From Candidatus Accumulibacter vicinus (lineage in GTDB: Bacteria; Pseudomonadota; Gammaproteobacteria; Burkholderiales; Rhodocyclaceae), in NCBI GenBank assembly GCA_002425405.1, contig DIME01000152.1, positions 16,576 to 44,055 of the forward strand: 27,480 bases of DNA. Reading direction: 5' to 3'. Shown here one piece after another: positions 20,617 to 27,480 of this stretch (positions are counted from its first letter, which is position 1; every line of letters starts with the position of its first letter). Both the position numbers and the translations under genes were made by a program. The notes below the pieces were generated by a model. The model was not told where the DNA came from. It worked only from the letters and a program-made list of their open reading frames with translations, and made no database searches.

Positions 20617-22329
20617 ATGCTCCCTTACCAGGCGCAGCAATTGATCCCTGCGGCCGGGGTGCTGGTGCTCGCACCTCACCCGGACGATGAGGTATTCGGC
20701 TGTGGAGGGGCGCTTGCCGCTCATGCCGCTGCGGGCGTTCCCGTGCACGTCGTCATTCTCACCAACGGCGCGCTGTTCGGCGACCCGGACACGCGCCTGG
20801 GTGAAAGTTGCATCGCTGGCCAACTGTTGGGCTACGGAGAGCCGGAAGGCTGGAATTTCCCGGATCGCGGCCTCGAGTATGGCGAGCCTCTCGTGACGCG
20901 TCTGGTTGTGGCCATCACCGCCAGCACAGCCGATCTGGTCTATGCACCCTCTCTTCGGGAAATCCACCCGGATCATCGGCAACTGGCCATGGCCGCTGTC
21001 GAGGCTGTGCGCCGGGTGGGTGGAAAGGTTCGTCTTGCCCAGTATGAAGTGGGTGTCCCCCTGCGTCCCAATCTGTTGCTCGACATCACCCCATTCCTGG
21101 ATCGCAAGCGGCAGGCAATGGCGTGTTTCGTCTCTCAGCTGCGACAGCAGCGCTACGATGAGCACATTCTGGGGCTGAATCGTTTCCGTACCTATACCTT
21201 GCCGATAGAGGTGGCGTCGGCCGAAGCCTACACCCTCGTTTCGGCAGCCGCCCTGCGCGAGAATGCGCTGCTCGATCTGGTTGAGCCGGAATACGTCTTC
21301 CAGACGCGCCTGGGATTTCCCTGCGCCAGCCAGGACGTACCCCTCGTTTCGGTGGTCGTCCGTCACCTCTCCGGGTCGGGCCTGCGGCTGAGCCTCGACA
21401 GCCTGGCTTTGCAGACCTACCCGAACGTCGAGGTGCTCATCGTGGATGGCGTCCCGGGTCTCCCGGTGCTGCCCGGCCACTGCGGTCGCCACATGCTGCG
21501 CCAGATCGCGACGAATCAACGCCGGACGGTCGCCGCTGCGGCCAATGCCGGATTCGACGAGGCTCGCGGTGCGTACGGCCTGGTTCTCGACGAAGGCGGG
21601 TCGATCCCGCCGGACCACCTCGCCAGTCTAGTGTCCGCGCTGCGCAAACAATCGGCCTGCCGCGCCGCTTATGCCGGCGGCCAACAACGGGAGGTCGATC
21701 ACGGCCAGACAAGCGGGAGCGTCGACGGCGACCCGATCCGCCTTCTGTGCCGTCCCGATATCCCTCTGCAGGCCGTACTGTTCGATCTTTGCTTGGTGAA
21801 CAACGTGAACGATGGCTGCCGCTTCGATGAGTCGCTGGACGGCCAACAGGATTGGGACTTCCTGTTGCAGTTGAGTCTTGTCACCGACTTTCTCCGGGTG
21901 GCGTGCGCCGCTCCCTTTCCGGCAGTTCCGGCCAATGCGCAGGAAGCCCCTGAACCCACTTCCCTGCAAGCGATGTACGAACGCTGGCGGACGCGCTGGT
22001 CGCCGGCACAACTCGCGTCGCTGCTGCAGCGAGCGTGCGACCCTCCGCAGCTGGCGGTATTACGCCGCCATGAGGCCGAGCTGCAGGCGGCCATGGCGGA
22101 GCAACGCCAGATCAGCGCCGCACGGGAGGACGAGTTGGCCGAGTGTCGGTGTGCTGTCGAGAAGCTGCGCGCTGATCTCCACGACCGGGACGTGCAGATC
22201 GCGGAAATGCGATTGCAACTCCAGGATCATCAACGACAGCGGGCAGAAATGCTCGCCAGCCATAGCTGGAGGATGACCCGTCTGCTGCGCTGCCTGTCCG
22301 CCGGTTGGCAGGAATGGCGCCGGAAATAG
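20617..22329 (+). CDS. Fusion: PIG-L/LmbE-type deacetylase, degenerate GT-A glycosyltransferase and coiled coil
   Basis: About 570 residues in three parts. Residues 12-210 are a PIG-L/LmbE Zn-dependent N-acetylglucosaminyl-type deacetylase: PHPDDE at 20-25 (metal and catalytic residues), FGCGGALAAH, and HPDH at 117-120. Residues about 240-450 resemble a GT2-type GT-A domain (VSVVVRHLSGSGLRLSLDSL, then TYPNVEVLIVDG). However, the metal-binding Asp cluster is replaced by LDEGG (324-328), and the later acidic motif reads QQDWDF (410-415). A predicted coiled coil (about 475-546) and SHSWRMT (548-554), a tail motif of long glycosyltransferases, close the protein. ATG 20617 is chosen; GTG 20596 is possible. 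It lies 25 bases after the GNAT-like gene and overlaps the acyltransferase gene by 16 bases. Confidence 0.85.
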   Translation: MLPYQAQQLIPAAGVLVLAPHPDDEVFGCGGALAAHAAAGVPVHVVILTNGALFGDPDTRLGESCIAGQLLGYGEPEGWNFPDRGLEYGEPLVTRLVVAITASTADLVYAPSLREIHPDHRQLAMAAVEAVRRVGGKVRLAQYEVGVPLRPNLLLDITPFLDRKRQAMACFVSQLRQQRYDEHILGLNRFRTYTLPIEVASAEAYTLVSAAALRENALLDLVEPEYVFQTRLGFPCASQDVPLVSVVVRHLSGSGLRLSLDSLALQTYPNVEVLIVDGVPGLPVLPGHCGRHMLRQIATNQRRTVAAAANAGFDEARGAYGLVLDEGGSIPPDHLASLVSALRKQSACRAAYAGGQQREVDHGQTSGSVDGDPIRLLCRPDIPLQAVLFDLCLVNNVNDGCRFDESLDGQQDWDFLLQLSLVTDFLRVACAAPFPAVPANAQEAPEPTSLQAMYERWRTRWSPAQLASLLQRACDPPQLAVLRRHEAELQAAMAEQRQISAAREDELAECRCAVEKLRADLHDRDVQIAEMRLQLQDHQRQRAEMLASHSWRMTRLLRCLSAGWQEWRRK

Positions 22330-23408
22330 GCAGGGACGGCGCACTGATCGGCCTTGCCAATGCACGCGAGGACGCGATCATCGAAGGTGCTCGCGGGCTG
22401 GCGGCCCTGATGGTCCTGGCAGCCCACTACGCACACCTGTTCGCAGCACAGACCTGGCTATTTCGCTTCGCCACTACGGGCGTAGATCTGTTCTTCGTCC
22501 TCAGCGGTTTTGTCTTCGGCCCTTACCTGCTGGGCAAACCCTTGCCGGTCCTGCCCCACTTGGTGCGTCGATTCTTCCGGCTGTATCCTCTTTATGTGGC
22601 CGCCCTGGTCGGATACATCCTGTTGCATGAACCGCCGGCCCAGGCCTGGAAGCACTTCCCTGAGCACCTGTTGATGCTCCACACGGTCGTCTCGAAGGAG
22701 ACGGCCTTCTACTACAACCCGGCGTTCTGGAGCTTGCCGCCAGAGGTGGAGTTCTACCTGTTCCTGCCATTGCTAGCCACCTGGAGCAGAAATGGGTGGT
22801 TTGCCGCCGTGCTGGGGGGGTCGCTCTTGATCCACATGGCGCTGCTTCTCTTCCCGGGCAGCGCTGACTTTAGCTCCTGGCCTCAGATCGCCGGCGTTCA
22901 CCTGCCTGGCCTGCTGCCGGAGTTTCTGTTGGGTGGGGTGGCCTACGCCGTTAGCCAGCGCCGCCTGTCGGTCAGCGTGCAGTGGTGGCTGCTGCTTGCC
23001 GGAATCGGTCATCTCTGGCTGGTGGCCCAGGTTTTCAAGGCCTTTGTGGTCGATGCCGGGGTAAACGGTGCGGTACCGGCGTGGATCGGCGGCAATATCG
23101 GGCTGGCCGCCGCGCTGGGCTATGCGATGGTGCTGACGGCTTTGTCGAAGTTGCTGGCGCAAGCCTGGGGGCCGGCCACGCCTCTTCTGCTCGTGGCCGG
23201 CTCCCTGAGTTACGGCATCTATCTCTTTCACAACATGATGCCGGCCCTGCTGCGCCGGCTCTGGCCAGGCCTGGAGGGTGCCTGGCTGGCGCTGGCAGCG
23301 CTGGCTTTCACCGTCGGACTGGCGACGCTGGCTCACTATGGGCTGGAACGTCCCTTGAGGAATTTCGGTCGGCAGCTCAGCCGTTCCCTGCTCTCCGTTC
23401 GAAGCTGA
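22314..23408 (+). CDS. Acyltransferase family 3 membrane protein
   Basis: Integral membrane acyltransferase (about 364 aa) of the AT3/OafA type, which O-acylates surface glycans from a cytoplasmic acyl donor. The family N-terminus is visible as IIEGARGLAALMVLAAHY, with R27 and H38 as the conserved Arg and probable catalytic His. FFVLSGFVFGPYLL, FFRLYPLYVAALVGYIL, WSLPPEVEFYLFLPLL and SYGIYLFHNMMPALL follow, all typical AT3 segments. About ten hydrophobic helices are expected, with no periplasmic SGNH domain. ATG 22314 lies inside the end of the deacetylase fusion; a TTG nine bases earlier is the alternative. Its 3' end overlaps the convergent glycosyltransferase gene by 32 bases. Confidence 0.9.
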   Translation: MAPEIGRDGALIGLANAREDAIIEGARGLAALMVLAAHYAHLFAAQTWLFRFATTGVDLFFVLSGFVFGPYLLGKPLPVLPHLVRRFFRLYPLYVAALVGYILLHEPPAQAWKHFPEHLLMLHTVVSKETAFYYNPAFWSLPPEVEFYLFLPLLATWSRNGWFAAVLGGSLLIHMALLLFPGSADFSSWPQIAGVHLPGLLPEFLLGGVAYAVSQRRLSVSVQWWLLLAGIGHLWLVAQVFKAFVVDAGVNGAVPAWIGGNIGLAAALGYAMVLTALSKLLAQAWGPATPLLLVAGSLSYGIYLFHNMMPALLRRLWPGLEGAWLALAALAFTVGLATLAHYGLERPLRNFGRQLSRSLLSVRS

Positions 23409-24483
23409 GGTAGCGCAGTTTCCCCGGCAAGGCGGGATGCTCGACGGCCAGCATATAGCGGCCGGGCTCAAGCAACTGCCAGTCCGCCGGCGAGAACGAC
23501 ACGGCGCTGGCCGACAGCGGGCGGAAAGCCGCGGGCATCATCATGGGCGAAGGGCTCCAGGCGACGATGCGCGCGCCATCGAGGGCAGCATCGAGTTCGG
23601 CCACGCTGCTGATCGGGGCTTTCAGGCAATCGCCCCATGCTTCCCAACACAGCGGTTGGCGAAATCGCTCCAGCAGCCCCAGTTGGCGCGTCCAGCGGTG
23701 GAACAGGGGGTGGCATTTGCGGAAATAAATCGTTCGGGTTTGCGCCATCAGCGGACCCTTCAGTGGCTTGTGGCGATATTCGTGTACTGCCGTGGCGGCC
23801 GGGACCACTGCCAGCCGGTAGCCGGCCCGTCGCAGACGCCAGGCAAGGTCCGCGTCCTCGTAGAACATGAAATAGTCCGGGTCGAACAAGCCTCCGGCCG
23901 CCAGTACTGCTTCCCGCCGTAGCAGAAGCAATGCGCCGGCTAGAAAAGGGGTCTCCACCGGCCGAAGGCTGGTCATCTGCCGCCGCATGCGCGAGAGATA
24001 GAGACGGGAGGCCATGCGGCCAAGCCGGGGAGAGCGGCTGGCCAGCGCCAGAGATATTTCCGCGAGAGGTGATTGGGGAAAGGCCGAAGGCAGCAGAAAA
24101 CGATGGCTGCGATCCCAGAAGGTCCTTGGAGAAACTGCAGCCAACCGGGAATCGGCCTCTAGGGCATCGACCAGGGTTTCCAGATTGGTCGCCGAGAGCA
24201 GGGCATCCGGGTTCAGCAGCAGGCAATAAGGAGCGTTCGATTCGCCGAAGGCGAGGTTGCATCCTCTGCCAAATCCAAGGTTTGTTCCCGGCACCAGGCG
24301 CCTGGTCCAAGGTAGCTCGCTGGTGCGGCGCGCCAGCATCTCGGCCTCTGCCGGATCCTCGCTGTTGTCCACCAGCCAGAGCGTGCCGAAGCGCCACGGC
24401 ATGAGGGATTGCACGGCTACCAGGGTGTCTGCCGACGCCCGGTAGTTGACGATGATGACATCAACGTGCCTTGATGAGGGCAT
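23377..24483 (-). CDS. GT2 glycosyltransferase (rhamnosyltransferase-like) with C-terminal extension
   Basis: Cytoplasmic or membrane-associated inverting glycosyltransferase (368 aa) of the WbbL/rhamnosyltransferase-like GT2 type, adding a sugar to a growing glycan. VDVIIVNYRAS opens the GT-A fold (7-17). GTNLGFGRGCNLAF (67-79) is followed by LLLNPDALLS with NPD at 91-93 as the DxD-equivalent. FLAGALLLLRREA and YFMFYEDADLAWRLRRAGY (204-222) carry the catalytic-base region, and VHEYRHKPLKG ends the core. Residues about 290-368 form an extension (SAVSFSPADWQLLEPGRYML) that I cannot assign. Start ATG 24483 lies inside the preceding gene (23-base overlap). It is the last gene of a three-gene - strand operon. 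Confidence 0.88.
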   Translation of the reverse strand: MPSSRHVDVIIVNYRASADTLVAVQSLMPWRFGTLWLVDNSEDPAEAEMLARRTSELPWTRRLVPGTNLGFGRGCNLAFGESNAPYCLLLNPDALLSATNLETLVDALEADSRLAAVSPRTFWDRSHRFLLPSAFPQSPLAEISLALASRSPRLGRMASRLYLSRMRRQMTSLRPVETPFLAGALLLLRREAVLAAGGLFDPDYFMFYEDADLAWRLRRAGYRLAVVPAATAVHEYRHKPLKGPLMAQTRTIYFRKCHPLFHRWTRQLGLLERFRQPLCWEAWGDCLKAPISSVAELDAALDGARIVAWSPSPMMMPAAFRPLSASAVSFSPADWQLLEPGRYMLAVEHPALPGKLRYLSFERRAGNG

Positions 24484-25609
24484 GGAAGCTGTCGGTGGCC
24501 AGGCTCTGAAAATCAACGGTCTGCTGGAAAGCGGCGGCCTGGTCAAGCAAAGCCTGGAAATTTCCGGGCAGCGGGGAAGGACAATCCCGCCACCGCGCGA
24601 CCTGAAAGCCCGCATCTTCGATCAGTTTCTCGAGGCCTCTGCGCGTGAAGAAACGCAGGTGTCCGACGCACAGAATACCCACCGGCTGATAGTCGAATTC
24701 TCCCTGCAGCAGGTCCTGAACAACGGACCAGTGACCGACGTTGGGAACGGCAAGCAAGACGTGTCCCCCCGGTTTGAGCAGACTGTGCGCCTTGAGGAGC
24801 GCCGCCAGGGGGTCGGCGAGATGTTCCAGTACGTCAAGGAATGCGATGCAGTCGAAGAAAGCGATGTGCGGTAGTTGCTCGAAGGGTCCGCAATGGACGG
24901 TCAATCCTCGTGCCTTCGCCCGTTCTCCTGCCGCCGGGTTCAATTCGGCCACGGTAGCCTGTCCACCGAAGCGCTCGACGAATGCTGCCGCGAACCCGCC
25001 TTCGCCTCCTCCCACATCCAGCAGCGAATTCGTCCCGGCAGGCAGCAGGTCGAGCATTTCGGCGCGCGTGTTCTGCTGGTAGCTGGACCAGGAATGAATG
25101 AACGTGCGCTGTGCCAGCAGGGTACGGGAACCCAGGCTCTCCGGGATGCGTTCCCAGTTGATGGTTGCGTCATCGGCGACGATCTGACGCAGGGCGGCAA
25201 GAGTAATCATGTACAGCCACGGGGAATGACCGGCATACGGTGCTGCAGCCGGGAGCCGTGCGCGGCGGGCGACATGGCGGTCGAAACCGGGGCGGCTGGC
25301 ATAGTCGACGGCGACGGCTCCGGCGGTTCTCGGATCGGCAGGCAGCGCACACGCGACCTGGCCGCCAGGGGTCAGGCCAAGCAGTTCATCGATCAGATTG
25401 TCGGCAACGAGCACGGCTGGGTCGAGAATGACCAGGACCCGATCGGCATGGCAGAACTTCAGGAAATGGGCCGGCAAGATCGGCCGATTGTCGGGACCCG
25501 CATGCCACCAGCGATCGGCACGAATCCGTCGCCGTAGTTCCCGCTGACCCAGAGCGAACTCCTCGGACAGGCGCAGGGTGCCGCCATCGAACAGCAAGAC
25601 ATCGAACAA
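24461..25609 (-). CDS. SAM-dependent methyltransferase with GT-like N-terminal remnant
   Basis: Two-part protein of about 382 residues. The C-terminal half is a class I methyltransferase: LLDVGGGEGGF at 196-206 (SAM loop), ATVAELNP, FLDVLEHLADP (about 258-266), LLKPGGHVLLAVPN, and HLRFFTRRGLEKLIEDAGF. This is typical of Methyltransf_23-like proteins in glycan loci. The N-terminal ~190 residues include CHADRVLVILDPAVLVADNL, which resembles the DxD strand of a GT-A fold, and FIHSWSSYQQNTRAEMLDLLP, a linker seen before such methyltransferases. I chose the TTG at 25609 because GGAG lies 7 bases upstream, across the preceding stop. ATG 25699 would overlap the upstream gene by 86 bases. The substrate is probably a glycan, unproven. 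Confidence 0.8.
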   Translation of the reverse strand: MFDVLLFDGGTLRLSEEFALGQRELRRRIRADRWWHAGPDNRPILPAHFLKFCHADRVLVILDPAVLVADNLIDELLGLTPGGQVACALPADPRTAGAVAVDYASRPGFDRHVARRARLPAAAPYAGHSPWLYMITLAALRQIVADDATINWERIPESLGSRTLLAQRTFIHSWSSYQQNTRAEMLDLLPAGTNSLLDVGGGEGGFAAAFVERFGGQATVAELNPAAGERAKARGLTVHCGPFEQLPHIAFFDCIAFLDVLEHLADPLAALLKAHSLLKPGGHVLLAVPNVGHWSVVQDLLQGEFDYQPVGILCVGHLRFFTRRGLEKLIEDAGFQVARWRDCPSPLPGNFQALLDQAAAFQQTVDFQSLATDSFHALIKAR

Positions 25610-25613
25610 TGGC

Positions 25614-26429
25614 CTACTCCTGATGAACGGTTTGCGGTCCGCTGGTGAAGCAAATACGCTGGCTTCGTTCGGGCGGATGGGGACCTGGTTGTGTCGCATC
25701 CGTGGTCACGGGAAAATGCGCCTGCACAAACCGCGCCACATCGCCAGGTTTGCGGATGTTGAAACAGGGAGTGGCCAGCGGCAGATGGTGAAGCCACTTC
25801 GTTTCGAAGACACGGGCGTCGGCGATGAGAGCATCGGCGAAGGTCCTCGCTACCGGCCCGCTCGTCGGCGTGTCCGACCAGTGTTCGCAACAGGAATCGA
25901 CGACAGCCGCCGCCCAACCCTGCTGCCTGGCAGCGAGCACCAAATCTGTGGCATAAAAATGGTATCGCAGTTCCGGATCGAGGACTAACCGACTATGCGT
26001 CCGTACCGCCACGAGGACTTCGTCCAGGCTCGATGCTTCGCACGGCAATGGCTGTGGCTCCCTGAGCAGCCTGCCCCGGTCCAGGACATGTCCGGCCCGT
26101 TGGCCCTGCAGGTCGATCCCGTAGACTCCCACCACGGCCAGCCTCGGTATCAGCGAATCAGCCTGGGCAAGGGCTGCCAGAAATTGACGATCCCAGCCAT
26201 CTGGCAGGAAGACATCCTGATGCACCCAGACCAGCCAGTCTTCACCGGTACTGTGGTCCATCTCCTCGTTGAAGGCTCTGGCAGCGGAAGGGCTGTCGAA
26301 ATAAACCGCCAACCGGTAACGCCGCGACTGCAAGCACTCGGACACCAGCAAACGCCGCTGCAACTGCTCCGCATCGGATGCGCACACCACGAAGGCCAGT
26401 GGCCGATGAATAATGGGCATCTTCTGCAT
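25614..26429 (-). CDS. Glycosyltransferase-like protein of the HQDV type
   Basis: A 271-residue protein resembling the Glyco_tranf_2_5 (DUF-like GT2) family. FVVCASDAEQLQRRLL opens the fold. WLVWVHQDVFLPDGWDRQFL contains the family's HQDV (70-73), in place of a classical DxD. RLAVVGVYGIDLQGQRAGHVL and LRYHFYATDLVLAARQQG follow in the usual order, and the C-terminus NIRKPGDVARFV is untyped. The sugar donor is unknown. ATG 26429 is taken as the start; ATG 26420 is equally possible, and the longer open frame upstream shows nothing family-like. It is the first gene of the - strand operon, and its stop region supplies the ribosome-binding site of the methyltransferase gene. Confidence 0.78.
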   Translation of the reverse strand: MQKMPIIHRPLAFVVCASDAEQLQRRLLVSECLQSRRYRLAVYFDSPSAARAFNEEMDHSTGEDWLVWVHQDVFLPDGWDRQFLAALAQADSLIPRLAVVGVYGIDLQGQRAGHVLDRGRLLREPQPLPCEASSLDEVLVAVRTHSRLVLDPELRYHFYATDLVLAARQQGWAAAVVDSCCEHWSDTPTSGPVARTFADALIADARVFETKWLHHLPLATPCFNIRKPGDVARFVQAHFPVTTDATQPGPHPPERSQRICFTSGPQTVHQE

Positions 26430-26689
26430 TTCAGCCGTCTTCCCGCATCTCTTCAAATGACCGATTGTACTGCCTTCACCCGAGCGATGGCGAGGGCGGC
26501 GTGCGCTTCGCGATGTGATGCAAGGTGATCCGAAGTCATCACGAGCGACGCGGCGACCTGGCCAGCCAGGTCCGCACAACACGTTGAATCGCGCCCCTTG
26601 CGGCGATTAATTAATCAGCTTGGAATGGGCACGACTGGTTAAAATGCACCCATGCTGGCCATCGCGCCTGTCACCTCAGTCTGTCGCAC
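26430..26689. promoter_or_regulatory. Divergent intergenic region of the glycan locus
   Basis: About 260 bases between the divergent HQDV-type gene and the + strand GT2. It must hold promoters for both directions. It contains an 8-bp perfect hairpin GACCTGGC-CA-GCCAGGTC (26555-26572) and the A/T-rich palindrome GATTAATTAATC (26605-26616). A TAAAAT at 26640-26645 could be a -10, but no well-spaced -35 is seen. Confidence 0.45.
26605..26616. repeat. Perfect 12-bp A/T-rich palindrome
   Basis: GATTAATTAATC is its own reverse complement and sits in a GC-rich background between divergent genes, a layout that fits an operator or promoter element. No regulator is assigned. Confidence 0.5.
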
Positions 26690-27480
26690 ATGACCCCCTT
26701 GCTCGAAAAAGAATGCTTTCCCCCTCAGGTTTCCATCCTGATACGCAGCATCAACCGGATTCCTCTGCTGCAGCAAGCGCTGGCGTCGGTTGTCCAGCAA
26801 AGTTACGCCCGGATCGAAATTCTGGTCGTGGCGGCCGTGCCCGACCATCCGGACATGCCGGCAGCCTGTGGTCCGCATCCGCTCCGCCTGATTTCAAGCG
26901 ATTGTCCCCGGCATCGCTGTCGCGCCGCCAACGTGGCGCTCGACGCGGCAAACGGCGCCTACCTGCTCTTCCTGGACGATGACGACTGGCTCCTTCCCGG
27001 CCATCTGGAGAAGCTGGCGGCGGCGCTGACGGAGGCACCTGATTTGCTGGCTGCCTATACCGGTGTCCAGCCGATCGATGAGGATGGGCAACCCAAGGGT
27101 GGCCCCATTGATCTGCCGTTCGACGAACTGCGCCTGCTGGCGGGCAACCTGATGCCATTGCATGCGGTACTTTTCAGGCGCCAGGTCATCGATCTGGGTT
27201 GCCGTTTCGACGAAAACCTGGATCTGTTCGAGGACTGGGATTTCTGGCTCCAGATTGCCTGCCACTCCCGCTTCATCCATGTCCCCGGCGTTTCCGCCTG
27301 TTATCGCATGCATGCAAGTTCAGGAGTGCATGCGATGGCGCCCTCTGTCGGCTCCGCCTATGCCCGTGTCTATGGCAAGTGGCGACACCTGTGGAGCGAA
27401 GGGCAGATTGCGGGAATCATGGCCCAGGTGTGGAACTACCCTGAATTGCAAGAGAGGATCACTGAGCAGCAAGAGCGGAT
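26690..27480 (+). CDS. GT2 family glycosyltransferase, N-terminal part (3' end outside window)
   Basis: The frame is open from ATG 26690 to the window end (263 complete codons, no stop). It is an intact GT-A type inverting glycosyltransferase: VSILIRSINRIPLLQQALAS at about 14-33, then CRAANVALDAANGAYLLFLDDDDW with the metal-binding Asp cluster at 96-99, then FDENLDLFEDWDFWLQIA with the acidic catalytic motif EDWDFW at 181-186. After YRMHASSGVH the visible end (LQERITEQQERI) begins a probable coiled coil. The domain closely parallels the degenerate GT domain in the deacetylase fusion at 20617-22329. It diverges from the - strand operon; donor and acceptor are unknown. Confidence 0.9.
   Translation, partial: MTPLLEKECFPPQVSILIRSINRIPLLQQALASVVQQSYARIEILVVAAVPDHPDMPAACGPHPLRLISSDCPRHRCRAANVALDAANGAYLLFLDDDDWLLPGHLEKLAAALTEAPDLLAAYTGVQPIDEDGQPKGGPIDLPFDELRLLAGNLMPLHAVLFRRQVIDLGCRFDENLDLFEDWDFWLQIACHSRFIHVPGVSACYRMHASSGVHAMAPSVGSAYARVYGKWRHLWSEGQIAGIMAQVWNYPELQERITEQQER

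Noticed and set aside
20266..21618. Long - strand open frame (about 450 codons) opposite the GNAT-like and deacetylase genes
   Set aside because: It spans a gene junction antisense to motif-bearing proteins; no domain seen.
26621..26645. Sigma54-type promoter reading of the GGGCACGACTGGTTA stretch
   Set aside because: The GG and GC dinucleotides are not at the required 10-base spacing.
18221..27480. Glycan locus as a mobile island
   Set aside because: No integrase, transposase, tRNA or flanking direct repeats are visible, and I could not compute composition differences; transfer is possible but unsupported here.

Overview
The window looks like a chromosomal segment of a GC-rich betaproteobacterium, most likely of the Rhodocyclaceae/Accumulibacter type. 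This placement is an inference. It rests on the pilQ-aroK-aroB-dgt block followed by gltB-gltD, a gene order common in Betaproteobacteria, and on protein similarity judged by eye. I see no rRNA, tRNA, CRISPR array, insertion sequence, integrase or phage gene.

Region 1 (1-7393) is core metabolism. On the + strand lie the 3' end of pilQ (type IV pilus secretin), aroK and aroB (shikimate pathway) and a dGTPase-like HD hydrolase. The last three are tightly packed and overlap. Facing them on the - strand are a small two-CBS-domain protein and the proton-pumping transhydrogenase genes pntA-pntB, which end in a good hairpin terminator at 4311-4342.

Region 2 (7394-18220) starts with a gene-free divergent spacer of about 660 bp carrying a strong sigma70-type promoter at 7920-7948. 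It drives gltB-gltD (NADPH glutamate synthase). A second spacer with a 14-bp perfect inverted repeat and a candidate promoter leads to glmU-glmS, the UDP-GlcNAc route, and an orphan cyclic-nucleotide-binding-domain protein. A hairpin overlapping that gene's stop codon closes the block.

Region 3 (18388-27480, running off the end) is a surface-glycan accessory locus in three transcription blocks. The + block holds a Wzt-like ABC ATPase with a C-terminal extension, a GNAT-like protein, a fusion of PIG-L/LmbE deacetylase, degenerate GT-A glycosyltransferase and coiled coil, and an acyltransferase-3 membrane protein. Their junctions overlap or are nearly contiguous. The - block (26429 down to 23377) holds an HQDV-type glycosyltransferase-like protein, a methyltransferase with a GT-like N-terminal remnant, and a rhamnosyltransferase-like GT2 with an unusual C-terminal extension. 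A further GT2 gene diverges from it at 26690 and is cut by the window end. The two blocks converge with their coding ends overlapping by 32 bp.

Functionally, glmU/glmS supply UDP-GlcNAc next to a locus able to transfer, N-deacetylate, re-acylate, O-acylate and methylate sugars and to energise export of the glycan. The most unusual items are the deacetylase/pseudo-glycosyltransferase fusion, whose GT domain appears to be a decayed paralogue of the intact GT2 at the window end, and the Wzt-type ATPase with no permease beside it.
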